NCBI GenBank assembly: GCA_900757495.1
Contig: CAAENX010000021.1
Span: 62,001 to 126,000, forward strand
Direction of reading: 5' to 3'
Source of the DNA: an uncultured Collinsella sp.
GTDB taxonomy: Bacteria; Actinomycetota; Coriobacteriia; Coriobacteriales; Coriobacteriaceae
DNA: 64,000 nucleotides
Shown here: positions 19,431-27,274 of the stretch, piece after piece
Layout of the letters: each line of letters starts with the position of its first letter
Numbering within the stretch: position 1 is the first letter of the stretch
The notes under the pieces: model-generated
Databases searched by the model: none
What the model was told of the DNA's origin: nothing
Seen by the model: the letters and a program-made list of their open reading frames with translations, nothing else
Program-made: the position numbers and the translations under genes

Positions 19431-19567
19431 GTCTCGATCTGTAACATCTAGACCCGCTTTCGATGTCTAGATGTTACAGATTGAGATCTTCTGCCGGACG
19501 GTTTTGGTTTGTCTCGATATGTAACAAGTGGGCCCAATTTCCACCGTTAGATGTTACAGATTGAGAC
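19431..19567. repeat. Repeat A array, two units
   Basis: Units 19431-19486 and 19511-19567 start 80 bp apart. Unit 1 has one G-T wobble in the arms, unit 2 a wobble and one mismatch. The 24-nt spacer (CTGCCGGACGGTTTTGG core) is nearly the same as in the 15721 array, and the second units share GGCCCAATTTCCA, so the two arrays are copies of one two-unit block. It lies between mntH and the rubredoxin terminator; no gene is in 19404-19635. Confidence 0.92.
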
Positions 19568-19635
19568 AAAAGGTCGGCCGGACTCACAACAGACAGGATC
19601 GGCCAACAGCAACCGTGATCCCTTAGGGGCGGAGG

Positions 19636-19672
19636 AAAAGGGCCCCGGCCGAGAATTCGACCGGGGCCCTTG
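19636..19672 (-). terminator. Rubredoxin operon terminator
   Basis: On the minus strand GGGCCCCGGTCG and its partner CGGCCGGGGCCC form a long GC stem around AATTC-type loop bases, followed by TTTTCC. It lies 40 bp past the rubredoxin stop. Confidence 0.85.
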
Positions 19673-19711
19673 GACAGAGCTATGTGTTGCTGCAAGTCGT
19701 GTGTCTACGAG

Positions 19712-19855
19712 CTACTCCTCGACGAGCTCAAACTGATCGGGACCGACGCCGCAGACCGGGCACACGTAGTCCTCGGGCAGCTCGGGCGTGTCGACCTCAA
19801 CCTCGTAACCGCAAACGGTGCACACAAACTTATACGTCTTCTTCTCCTCAGCCAT
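19712..19855 (-). CDS. Rubredoxin
   Basis: 47 residues, too short for many gene callers. Two iron-binding CxxC loops are present, FVCTVCGYE (Cys12, Cys15) and YVCPVCGVGPDQF, the classic Fe(Cys)4 site of rubredoxins, here with a shortened linker compared with the usual 52-54 residues. AGGAG precedes the ATG. A one-electron carrier in the cytoplasm. It lies 89 bp downstream of a flavin reductase gene on the same strand and shares its terminator, so the two probably work together (see findings). Confidence 0.92.
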   Translation of the reverse strand: MAEEKKTYKFVCTVCGYEVEVDTPELPEDYVCPVCGVGPDQFELVEE

Positions 19856-19944
19856 GATGTTCTCCTCTCGAACGCGACTGCTGATGTACTTCGTTTATTA
19901 GTATAGATTCTCAATAATATAATGCAAGTATTTTTAGAACATTT

Positions 19945-20448
19945 CTAGCCTTGATACGACGAAGCTTTGGGCGGCGTCTTGCCCTTCAGTACCTTGTGGT
20001 AGTAGTCATAGGTCAACGGAGTCTCGCCGCTCAGACGCTCGGCATCTTCGACCTCGCCAATAAAGAGCAGGTGTGTGCCCACGTCAACAGTGTCAATCAA
20101 ACGGCAGCTAAACAAGGCCGCCGCATGCTCGGGAACATAGGGCATGCCCAGAGCCGTCTCGCGGGTCTCGTATTGGGCAAACTTGTCATAATCGCTGCTG
20201 GTGCGGAATCCAAAGTTGCCAATGTAGAGCATATCGGCCGTCTGATCGACCACGGTCAGCGCGAAGGCCTTGGCAGACGCAATAACGCCAGACGTGACGT
20301 TATCCTTGTTCACGGCAACCGAGATGCGCGGCGGCGCGGACGTCACCTGCACCGCCGTGTTGATAACGCAGCCGGCACGCAGCCCGTCGGCCGCGGCACT
20401 CACCACATACAGGCCGCTCGGCATCGTAAAGAACGCAGTTTTGTCCAT
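19945..20448 (-). CDS. Flavin reductase-like FMN-binding protein
   Basis: 167 residues from the ATG at 20448, chosen for GGGGAG six nt upstream; the in-frame extension to 20703 overlaps smpB and lacks homologous character. The split-barrel FMN-binding fold of flavin reductases is recognised by SGLYVVSA, PPRISVAVNKDNVTS and FALTVVDQ. Together with the adjacent rubredoxin it mirrors the two-domain high-molecular-weight rubredoxin of clostridia, an NAD(P)H-driven donor to flavodiiron proteins. Substrate and partner are inferred. No membrane or export signal. Confidence 0.85.
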   Translation of the reverse strand: MDKTAFFTMPSGLYVVSAAADGLRAGCVINTAVQVTSAPPRISVAVNKDNVTSGVIASAKAFALTVVDQTADMLYIGNFGFRTSSDYDKFAQYETRETALGMPYVPEHAAALFSCRLIDTVDVGTHLLFIGEVEDAERLSGETPLTYDYYHKVLKGKTPPKASSYQG

Positions 20449-20499
20449 AACGATCACTCCCCTAACCCGGGTTGGAACCTCATGGATGTATGTACCCAC

Positions 20500-20533
20500 A
20501 AAAAAGGCGACGCCCATACCGAACGCCGCCTTT
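20500..20533 (-). terminator. Intrinsic terminator downstream of smpB
   Basis: On the minus strand AAAGGCGGCG pairs with CGTCGCCTTT (one G-U pair) and runs into TTTTTT. It stands about 120 bp after the smpB stop and 52 bp before the flavin reductase start, so the reductase needs its own promoter in the short gap or read-through. Confidence 0.8.
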
Positions 20534-20575
20534 GAGACATATGTGTCAGAACAGTAAGCAAGATGGAACGCCCGC

Positions 20576-20642
20576 AGTTGCGGTGAAATAGGGACTGAAT
20601 AGCCCCTCAAACAGGCAAAACAGTCCGTATTCCACCGCAACT
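20576..20642. repeat. Repeat B hairpin, copy 1
   Basis: A 67-bp inverted repeat with 22-nt arms, left beginning AGTTGCGGTGAAATAGGG and right ending TTCCACCGCAACT, with few mismatches. A second copy is at 62155-62221. It ends 11 bp beyond the smpB stop. Confidence 0.9.
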
Positions 20643-20653
20643 TATGAAGGGCG

Positions 20654-21124
20654 TCAGCGATTACGCTCCTTGAGCGCGCGGTCGATCTCGCGTTGGACAT
20701 CACGCTTGGCCATATCCTCGCGCTTGTCGTAGAGCTTCTTGCCGCAGCCCAGACCCAGCAGCAGCTTTACGCGGCCGTCGGTATTAAAGTAGAGCTCCAA
20801 CGGAACCAGCGCATAACCACGGTTGCGAAGTTTGCCGTCAAGAAAGTCGATCTCCTTACGGTGCAGCAGCAGACGACGCCGACGGTCGGGATCGCGATTC
20901 CACACGCCACCATGGCTATAAGGGTGGATATGCAGGCCGACGAGCCAGCACTCCCCGCCGCGGATCAGCGCGAAGGTATCGGTAATCTGGCACGCGCGCT
21001 CGCGAATCGACTTGACCTCGGTGCCGCTCAGCTCAATACCGCATTCGAACGTCTCATCGATAAAGTACTCGTGATGTGCCGAGCGATTCTTGGAAATGAG
21101 CTTGCGTTCACGCTTACTGGGCAT
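20654..21124 (-). CDS. smpB: SsrA-binding protein (trans-translation)
   Basis: 156 residues from the ATG at 21124 with AAGGAGG before it. SmpB binds tmRNA and delivers it to stalled ribosomes. Family blocks seen: SKNRSAHHEYFIDETFECGIELSGTEVKSIR is at the N-terminus, ECWLVGLHI and a basic tail (RDVQREIDRALKER) that folds into the mRNA channel. Its start overlaps the 3' end of the TPR gene by 11 nt, so they are co-translated. No tmRNA gene is seen in this window. Confidence 0.96.
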   Translation of the reverse strand: MPSKRERKLISKNRSAHHEYFIDETFECGIELSGTEVKSIRERACQITDTFALIRGGECWLVGLHIHPYSHGGVWNRDPDRRRRLLLHRKEIDFLDGKLRNRGYALVPLELYFNTDGRVKLLLGLGCGKKLYDKREDMAKRDVQREIDRALKERNR

Positions 21125-22031
21125 CGCCGGCCTCCTTGGCGCCATCGGAACCCTTGCCCGTAGCTTCGCGCTTAGCCTTGCGCTCGGCGTTGAGCTCGGC
21201 GTCGCTCTCGCGCACCAGCTTGATAATCGCCGCGCATGCCTCCTCGCCCACCAGGTCGCGGGCACGGACCGTCAGGCGCGTCGCCTCCTGCTTGTCGCCG
21301 TCACTTGCAGCATCGGTCGCGCACATAATCAGGCAGATGGCAATCTCGGCCGAAGGCGAGGTCGGCACGCCCTGCAGGGCGAGCTCACCCATCACATGGT
21401 CGTCACTCTCGTCCGCGGCATCCGGATAGGCGGTATGGATCTTGTTGAGCAGGCGCGTCGTATGCGCATCATTGGGCGCCAGGCGCAGCGCCAGACGCGC
21501 GCAGCCCACGGCAGCCGAAATGTTCTCGGTCTCGGGCTCCAAGAAGTACTGACCCAAGTTGGTGTAGGCGCGTGCGGCGCACTTACCGTCGCTTGCACGC
21601 TCCAGCACCGAGAACGAGAGCGATGCCCATTCCTGCTTGTCCTCGAGAGCGCGGAACAGCTCGGCCAAATCCAAGCGATAGTTGCAGTTCATGGGGTCCC
21701 AACGCACAGCCTGCATCAGGGCATTCCGAGCGCTCACATAATCCTGCTGGCGAATGTAGGCAAACGCCATATCAGAGTACAGGCGGTCAAACGGCACCTC
21801 GACCTGCACGAGCTCGCGCGGATCCTTCTCCACGCGGCGATAGGCCAAGCGCTCAAACTTGCTATCGAAGCTAAAGTACTGGCGCTTCTCCTCCGTCTTA
21901 CACTCAGCGTCGATATACTCCTCGGCGAGCTCCACCAGACGCTCCAGCAGCGGCGTCGCCGTAGCCAGGTCGCCCTGCGCCAGATAGTTCTCGGCATACG
22001 TGATGTCTTGCAAGCTGATGGGCAGATCCAT
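21114..22031 (-). CDS. TPR-repeat protein of unknown function
   Basis: 305 residues from the ATG at 22031 with GAGGAG upstream. Helical throughout, with tetratricopeptide-like spacing (AFAYIRQQDYVSARNALMQAVRWDP, LGQYF...AVGCARLALRLAPND), a charged C-terminal tail rich in Lys, Glu and Ala, and no signal peptide. TPR proteins are protein-protein scaffolds; no partner can be named. It overlaps smpB by 11 nt, and tRNA-Glu and tRNA-Gln genes lie upstream on the same strand. Confidence 0.75.
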   Translation of the reverse strand: MDLPISLQDITYAENYLAQGDLATATPLLERLVELAEEYIDAECKTEEKRQYFSFDSKFERLAYRRVEKDPRELVQVEVPFDRLYSDMAFAYIRQQDYVSARNALMQAVRWDPMNCNYRLDLAELFRALEDKQEWASLSFSVLERASDGKCAARAYTNLGQYFLEPETENISAAVGCARLALRLAPNDAHTTRLLNKIHTAYPDAADESDDHVMGELALQGVPTSPSAEIAICLIMCATDAASDGDKQEATRLTVRARDLVGEEACAAIIKLVRESDAELNAERKAKREATGKGSDGAKEAGDAQ

Positions 22032-22125
22032 GGCTACTCCTCGATCTGAGCGAAACACGGCAGACGCCGTATATACGGTCGATACACAAAACCCGGGTCT
22101 CTTACGAGGCCCGGGCGTTCAATTT

Positions 22126-22202
22126 TGGTAGCCCGTACCAGATTCGAACTGGTGATCTCCGCCTTGAGAGGGCGGCGTCCTAAACCGCTAGACGAACGGG
22201 CC
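22126..22202 (-). tRNA. tRNA-Glu (anticodon CTC)
   Basis: A full cloverleaf: acceptor GGCCCGT/ACGGGCT, D stem GTCT/GGAC, anticodon stem CCGCC/GGCGG with loop CTCTCAA (anticodon CTC), T arm ACCAG-TTCGAAT-CTGGT, discriminator A and an encoded CCA. It reads GAG codons. Confidence 0.96.
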
Positions 22203-22219
22203 ATATGTAGCAAATGCAA

Positions 22220-22293
22220 TGGCTGGGATGGAGGGAGTCGAACCCCCATTGACGGAACCAGAATCCGCTGTCCTGCCATTAGACGACATCCCA
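22220..22293 (-). tRNA. tRNA-Gln (anticodon CTG)
   Basis: Acceptor TGGGATG/CATCCCA, anticodon stem GCGGA/TCCGT with loop TTCTGGT (anticodon CTG), T arm GGGGG-TTCGACT-CCCTC, discriminator G and encoded CCA. It reads CAG codons. It lies 17 bp from tRNA-Glu and shares its promoter. Confidence 0.96.
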
Positions 22294-22337
22294 ATGACTG
22301 CATCGCTGCGCTCGGCTGTGCCTTTGCGCAAGAAAGA

Positions 22338-22366
22338 AATATACGGGAAGTCTCGCCGTGACGCAA
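22338..22366 (-). promoter_or_regulatory. tRNA-Gln/tRNA-Glu promoter
   Basis: On the minus strand TTGCGT (22361-22366) and TATATT (22338-22343) are exactly 17 bp apart, 45 bp before the tRNA-Gln 5' end. A good sigma-70-type match in the right place. The rest of 22294-22569 shows nothing else. Confidence 0.75.
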
Positions 22367-22569
22367 GCCCCAATTTTGACTTTTTTGAAATTCAGTCAAA
22401 TTGGCCTAATTTAGTCCAACCCGTGAAGGACCTGTGAAGCCAACCGCTGTACACGAAGGGCAAAACGCCGTGAGCGGTAGCCGTCAACCGTTGGCAGATT
22501 CTGCCGTGAAAACGATAGCACCAGGCAACACAATCGAAGTATCAATGATCGCGTAGATATCGAGGCGCC

Positions 22570-22980
22570 ATGGACGAAGAGCTTGATTACCTATGGGAGA
22601 CCCTGGGCCTCGAAATCACTGCTGACCTTTGGCCCGAACGGGACAAAATCCATCCCACACTGCGCCCCGCCATCACGGTGATGCAGGCAAAATACCGCCG
22701 TGCATCCTTTTTGATCATGCGGATGTCATGGCACGCGGGACTCCCCGACCTTAAGCGAATCCAGGCAAGCCTCGTCGAGCTGTCCGGCATGCCGACCGTC
22801 ATATCCGAGGCGCACCTGGAGCAGCGCCAGCGCGAGCGACTGCAACAGCAGCGGATTCCCTTTATCTGCCCCGGCGTTCAGGCATATCTGCCCTTTATGG
22901 ACGAAGAATACTGGAGCGGCAAGCCCAACAAGCACGTAAAGGTCTACGATCCGCACGAATGGGCACAGCTCGAGGATTGA
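22570..22980 (+). CDS. Orphan 136-residue protein, possibly MarR-like
   Basis: I do not recognise it with certainty. The first 80 residues look helical (RPAITVMQAKYRRASFLIMRMSWHAG), and the end has IPFICPGVQAYLPFMDEEYW, a phrase I associate with small MarR-like regulators in Firmicutes, but no clear wing is visible. GAGGCG precedes the ATG at 22570. No signal peptide or membrane segment. It stands alone between the tRNAs and the converging ArsC-like gene. Confidence 0.6.
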   Translation: MDEELDYLWETLGLEITADLWPERDKIHPTLRPAITVMQAKYRRASFLIMRMSWHAGLPDLKRIQASLVELSGMPTVISEAHLEQRQRERLQQQRIPFICPGVQAYLPFMDEEYWSGKPNKHVKVYDPHEWAQLED

Positions 22981-23052
22981 GCAGAGCGAGCCCGCCGATG
23001 GAAAACACGTCCCGCCCTGAGCACTCAAAACGGGTCGCACTTTCCGCAGCCG

Positions 23053-23412
23053 CTACAGCAACGCCTCGGTCCAAGCCGCTTCCCTAAAGCCGGGGATCGC
23101 AAAGTCGTCGCCCACCAGCAGCGGGCGCTTGACCAGCATGCCGTCGGTCGCCAGCAGCTCGTAGCACTCCCGATCCGTCATGCCCGCATCCAGACGCGCC
23201 TTCAGGCCCAGCTCTCGATATTTCATGCCCGACGAATTAAAGAAGCGCCGCACCGGCAGCCCCGAACGAGCAATCCAGGTCGCAAGCTCATCAGCCGTGG
23301 GATTGTCCAAAACGATATCGCGGTCGATATACTCTACCCCGTGTTCGTCCAGCCATGCCTTGGCCTTCTTACAGGTCGAGCACTTGGGATATTCAACAAA
23401 CAGTACGGTCAT
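23053..23412 (-). CDS. ArsC/Spx-family thioredoxin-fold protein
   Basis: 119 residues from the ATG at 23412 with AAAGGAAAT upstream. The CSTC motif (Cys11-Cys14) after a first beta strand, the Arg-rich RRFFNSSG block and MLVKRPLL segment are typical of the arsenate reductase-like ArsC/Spx/YffB family. True ArsC enzymes use a single Cys with glutathione; the CxxC form is seen in Spx/MgsR redox regulators and YusI-type proteins. With no ars genes nearby a redox role is as likely as arsenate reduction. Confidence 0.85.
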   Translation of the reverse strand: MTVLFVEYPKCSTCKKAKAWLDEHGVEYIDRDIVLDNPTADELATWIARSGLPVRRFFNSSGMKYRELGLKARLDAGMTDRECYELLATDGMLVKRPLLVGDDFAIPGFREAAWTEALL

Positions 23413-23534
23413 GGGATTTCCTTTCTTAGAGAAAACAGGTGTCTGGAAAACTGCACATCGACGACCGCTCGCGATTGCAGCCGTTATTGTAGTCAATGTC
23501 GAAGCATAGGCAGTCGCGATGTCTCGTCTTAAGG

Positions 23535-24116
23535 CTAGCGCCTCGCATGGGCGCCGATTGGTCGATTCGCATGGCGCACCAACGCCGCTGCCAGCAATAC
23601 CAACAGCATGGCGGTGACATAGCCCGCAGCATCGAATCCTAGATCGATAACGTCGAAATGCCTGCCGGGAACAAAGATCTTATGTACCTGATCGCCAACG
23701 GAGCAGGCGGCGCAAAAGAGCAATACGGGCACGCAACGGGAGCATACGCTCCACGGACGCCTGGAAAAGCAAACCACGACCACCGAGGCGAACAATCCGA
23801 CGAAGAAAAACTCTACGGTATGGGCAACGCGACGGACGTTCGTGCCCACCCACATGCGAATGGAAACAAGTCGGCCAGACTGGACATTCGAGGCAGCCGA
23901 ATCGGTGCCCCCGGTCATTCCGTTCTCCGTCTGGGCTTCACCCGTGGCATCGACAGCCTGAACGCCCGTAGCCTGGCCCTCCACCACACGCGCGGTGGAC
24001 TCGCTCAGCAACGACGTCTCCACCGCATTTTGCTCCGTCAGCACCCAGATGCCCGCCAGCGTTGCAGCGAACAGAACGATCGCGGTCCATCCGATTATTT
24101 GTTTTACGCGCGCCAA
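23535..24116 (-). CDS. VanZ-like membrane protein
   Basis: 193 residues from a TTG at 24116, chosen because AAGGAGG lies 7 nt upstream; other in-frame starts lack this. A first membrane helix (IIGWTAIVLFAATLAGIWVL) is followed by an extracytoplasmic Ser/Thr/Gly-rich loop of about 60 residues, then the VanZ core: HTVEFFFVGLFAS, a helix, DQVHKIFVPGR and DVIDLGFDAAGY. VanZ confers low-level teicoplanin tolerance in enterococci by an unknown mechanism; genomic VanZ-like proteins have no assigned role. The long first loop is unusual. Confidence 0.85.
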   Translation of the reverse strand: MARVKQIIGWTAIVLFAATLAGIWVLTEQNAVETSLLSESTARVVEGQATGVQAVDATGEAQTENGMTGGTDSAASNVQSGRLVSIRMWVGTNVRRVAHTVEFFFVGLFASVVVVCFSRRPWSVCSRCVPVLLFCAACSVGDQVHKIFVPGRHFDVIDLGFDAAGYVTAMLLVLLAAALVRHANRPIGAHARR

Positions 24117-24220
24117 GGGCCAACCTCCTTTTTTGAATATCAGCGAGTGTAGCCCCAAATGGCATCGTCACCGTATCAAAATTTGAATCGCAACAGGAAG
24201 CGACAAAGCGACGCAAACCC

Positions 24221-24826
24221 CTACCCCGCCTCGCGCATCCAGCGATCGAACGTCCCCACGCACACGCCCAGGCACTTTGCTGCCTGGCTGCGGGTTATAT
24301 CGCCTGCCTCATAGCTATCGCGCACCAGCTCAAACTGAGGAGGGCACGGCTTGCGAGGTCGACCGAAACGGACCCCTCGCGCCCGCGCCGCTGCAATTCC
24401 CTCCGCCTGGCGCCGATGGATATTCTCGCGCTCCACCTGCGCCACGTAGCTCAGCAGTTGCAGCACAATATCGGCAATCAGGGTGTTGGTCACATCCGGC
24501 GCGCCGCTGGCCCTGACGCGCGTGTCAAGCAATGGCATATCCAACACCACAATGGCAACCCCGAGCTCCTTGGTAATGCGTCGCCATTCCTCAAGAATCT
24601 CGGAGTAATTACGACCAAGTCGGTCGATAGAAAGCATCACCAGCACGTCCCCGTCTCCCAGGACGTGTAGCAGCTCGCGATAACGCGGTCGATCGAAGTC
24701 CTTGCCGCTCGCATGGTCGGCATAAATATTCGCCGAGCCCACGCCATAGGCGCCCAGCGCATCCAGCTGCCGATTAAGGTTCTGATCGCGCGAACTCACC
24801 CGCGCATAACCGTACACCGTCGCCAT
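24221..24826 (-). CDS. Serine recombinase (resolvase/invertase type)
   Basis: 201 residues from the ATG at 24826. Catalytic Ser11 in YGYARVSS, the LSIDRLGRNYSEILEEW block with the conserved Arg residues, AQVERENI and a C-terminal Hin-like helix-turn-helix (ITRSQAAKCLGVCVGTFDRWM) show a complete small resolvase/invertase. Such enzymes invert or excise short DNA segments at paired sites. No transposase, Tn3 remnant or invertible promoter is visible next to it, so its target is unknown. A Repeat C copy lies 22 bp upstream. Confidence 0.92.
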   Translation of the reverse strand: MATVYGYARVSSRDQNLNRQLDALGAYGVGSANIYADHASGKDFDRPRYRELLHVLGDGDVLVMLSIDRLGRNYSEILEEWRRITKELGVAIVVLDMPLLDTRVRASGAPDVTNTLIADIVLQLLSYVAQVERENIHRRQAEGIAAARARGVRFGRPRKPCPPQFELVRDSYEAGDITRSQAAKCLGVCVGTFDRWMREAG

Positions 24827-24847
24827 CTCATCCCCGCTTTCTTGTAT

Positions 24848-24868
24848 ACCTGCCAAAAAGGGACAGGT
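24848..24868. repeat. Repeat C copy (ACCTGCC...GGGACAGGT)
   Basis: The 21-bp sequence ACCTGCC, five A, GGGACAGGT is identical to 36893-36913. It forms a small imperfect hairpin between the recombinase start and the rnr terminator region. No gene is present in 24869-24946. Confidence 0.75.
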
Positions 24869-24946
24869 TTATTTTGGTAGGTTTTACCTCTCAAATAGCA
24901 GGTAAGCGGGCAGCCGAGCAGACGGCAAGGTAGCCACGATTCAAAT

Positions 24947-24977
24947 GCGGAGGGCGGCCCCGAAAGACCGCCCTCCG
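24947..24977 (-). terminator. Hairpin downstream of rnr
   Basis: GCGGAGGGCGG and CCGCCCTCCGC arms form a perfect GC stem 27 bp after the rnr stop. On the minus strand it is followed by only ATTTG, a weak T-tract, so termination may be partial. Confidence 0.65.
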
Positions 24978-25003
24978 CTCACCCGCCACGAGTCGGGATT
25001 TAG

Positions 25004-27139
25004 CTAATGGATAAGCTTAAAGTCCAAGTGTCCACGCGTGGTATTGACGCGCGAGACCTCGATAATCACGCGCTGCCCCAGCTCGTAACGAGTCCCCGTG
25101 TCGGCGCCCGTCAGCGTAAGCGCATCCTCGTCGAACTCGAACCACTCGTTGCCCAGGCTCTTGATCGAAACCAAGCCTTCGACCTGCGTCAGGTCCAAGC
25201 GCACAAAGAGGCCCATGCTGCTAACCCACGAGACGGTTCCGGCATAACGCTCGCCCAGACGGTCCTCATAGTACTGGGCAATCTTGATCTTTTGCGTCGC
25301 ATGGCTGGCGGCATCTGCCGCGCGCTCGGTATCACTGCATGCGCGGCAGATCTGCGGCAGAATGCGCGGCAGCGACTCGCGCCCCTTGCCGATCAGCCGC
25401 GGCGTACGGACCAAGGCGTCCTTGCCGCCGAGCTGCTCATAGGCCAACTGCAGTTTGAGCACGCGGTGCACCACCAGATCGGGGTAGCGACGGATGGGAC
25501 TCGTAAAGTGACAGTAGCACGGCGCGGCGAGCGCAAAGTGGCCCTCGTTGCGCGGCTTGTACAGCGCGCGCTGCATGCTGCGCAGAAGCAGCGTGTTGAC
25601 GAGCGGTGCGTTGGCCGTACCGGCGGCAGCATCGACTGCAGCCTGCAGTTCATCGGGGCTCCCCAGGGCAATACCGGCAGCACGGCGATCGTCGATGATG
25701 CCTAGCTGCGCCAGCGCAACGGCGGCACCGTGCAGGCTATCGGGGCTCGGATCCTCATGCACGCGATAGCAGGCCTCGATTTCACGGTCTGCCAGCCACT
25801 CTGCAACGCACTCGTTGGCGAGCAGCATGGCTTCCTCGATAAGCGACGTGGCACACGAACGCTCGCGCGCCACAATCTGCACGGGTACTCCGTCCTCATC
25901 CAATAGAGCGCGAATCTCGGCCGTGTCAAAATCGACTGAGCCGCGGGCGCGACGGATACGACGGCGAAGTTCGGCGAGCTCGTTGGCGGCGACGAGGAAA
26001 TCGCCGAGGTCGATGTTGTAGCCGCGGGCGGCCTCCTCGCACGCAAGACCGCGCTCAAGCGCTTCCTCTCGCGAGGCCTCAGCAGCCTCAACATCCTCAG
26101 CGGCGCCTTCCAGCACCGAATACTCAACCGCGCCGGCACGCACCAGCAGCGCCTCGGCGCCGTCATAGTCCATACGCACACGCGAGCGAATCACGCTGGG
26201 GTACGGATCGTAATGCCGCACGCGACCCTGCTCATCGAGCTCGATATCGACGGTAAACGCAAGACGGTCCTCGTCAGGGCGAAGCGAGCACAGGTCACAG
26301 GACAGGCGTTCGGGCAGCATGGGAAGCACGCGATCGGCCAGATACACCGATGTGGTGCGATGGCGAGCCTCAAGATCGATATGCCCGTCCCAAGCCACAT
26401 AGTGTGAAACGTCGGCGATATGCACACCCAGCTTGTAGCCGCCCTCGGGCGTGCGCTCCAGCGAAATGGCATCGTCAAAGTCGCGCGCGTCGACCGGGTC
26501 GATCGTGATGACAAAGCGGTCGCGCAGATCGCGGCGGAGCGGGTCCTTAAGCGCCGCGGACACATCGAGCGAAAGCCCCTCGGCCTCGTCCAGCGCGGCC
26601 TCGGGATAGCTATCGGTATAGCCGTAGCGCGCCATCACATATTGAACGCCCAAATCGGGCGCGTCATCTCCGCCAATGCGGCGTTCGATCGTCACGGTGC
26701 CCGATTCCAGGCGCGTCGGGTAGGTCAAAATGCGCGCGACAACGGCATCACCCGGATGGACGCCCAGACGATCCGCCGAGGTGTCCTCGGGCAGAATGAA
26801 GAAGTCGGCCTTCAGGCGCGAATCGAGCGGCTCGATCACACCGAGCGGACCAGCGGTCTGGTACGTACCCACCACGCTTATGGCTGCGCGCTCAACCACG
26901 CCTTCGATCACGGCGCGCCGCTCACCGTGCGGGCTGTTCTTAATACTCACGGCAACGGTATCGCCATCCATGATCTCGCGCTTACCGCGGCCCATAACCT
27001 TGTAGTCGCCGCTCTCGGTTATGACATAGGCGCCATGCTCATGGAGCTGCACGCGCCCGGTCAGGCTCGGACGGCGTTCGCTGCGCACCGGCCCACGCTT
27101 ATTGCGAGCACCGCGCTTATGCTTGTTATTGCGCCCCAT
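25004..27139 (-). CDS. rnr: Ribonuclease R (RNB-family 3'-5' exoribonuclease)
   Basis: 711 residues. Basic N-terminal segment (NKHKRGARNKRGPVRSERR), two cold-shock-like beta barrels, the RNB catalytic domain with the Asp cluster DPVDARDFDD (214-223) that holds Mg2+, and a C-terminal S1 domain (AGTVSWVSSMGLFVRLD). Degrades structured RNA and takes part in trans-translation, which fits smpB nearby. AAGGAGGCGCC precedes the ATG. Separated from ftsX by a terminator, so it is probably its own unit. Confidence 0.94.
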   Translation of the reverse strand: MGRNNKHKRGARNKRGPVRSERRPSLTGRVQLHEHGAYVITESGDYKVMGRGKREIMDGDTVAVSIKNSPHGERRAVIEGVVERAAISVVGTYQTAGPLGVIEPLDSRLKADFFILPEDTSADRLGVHPGDAVVARILTYPTRLESGTVTIERRIGGDDAPDLGVQYVMARYGYTDSYPEAALDEAEGLSLDVSAALKDPLRRDLRDRFVITIDPVDARDFDDAISLERTPEGGYKLGVHIADVSHYVAWDGHIDLEARHRTTSVYLADRVLPMLPERLSCDLCSLRPDEDRLAFTVDIELDEQGRVRHYDPYPSVIRSRVRMDYDGAEALLVRAGAVEYSVLEGAAEDVEAAEASREEALERGLACEEAARGYNIDLGDFLVAANELAELRRRIRRARGSVDFDTAEIRALLDEDGVPVQIVARERSCATSLIEEAMLLANECVAEWLADREIEACYRVHEDPSPDSLHGAAVALAQLGIIDDRRAAGIALGSPDELQAAVDAAAGTANAPLVNTLLLRSMQRALYKPRNEGHFALAAPCYCHFTSPIRRYPDLVVHRVLKLQLAYEQLGGKDALVRTPRLIGKGRESLPRILPQICRACSDTERAADAASHATQKIKIAQYYEDRLGERYAGTVSWVSSMGLFVRLDLTQVEGLVSIKSLGNEWFEFDEDALTLTGADTGTRYELGQRVIIEVSRVNTTRGHLDFKLIH

Positions 27140-27216
27140 GGCGCCTCCTTGCTATCGATGACGAACTCCAAAGAGTCTACCCAAATGATTCGCTTTCCTG
27201 CCGTCCCCTAGAGATC

Positions 27217-27250
27217 AAAAAACGGGCCGCCCCATAAGAGACGACCCGTT
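27217..27250 (-). terminator. ftsEX terminator
   Basis: On the minus strand AACGGGTCGTC pairs with GGCGGCCCGTT (one G-U) and runs into TTTT. 24 bp after the ftsX stop. Confidence 0.8.
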
Positions 27251-27274
27251 GGAAGGGATGAATTCCAGGCATGC

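Noticed and set aside
20449..22130. tmRNA (ssrA) next to smpB
   Set aside because: I looked for a tRNA-Ala-like end and a tag frame beside smpB and saw none; only tRNA-Glu and tRNA-Gln are present.
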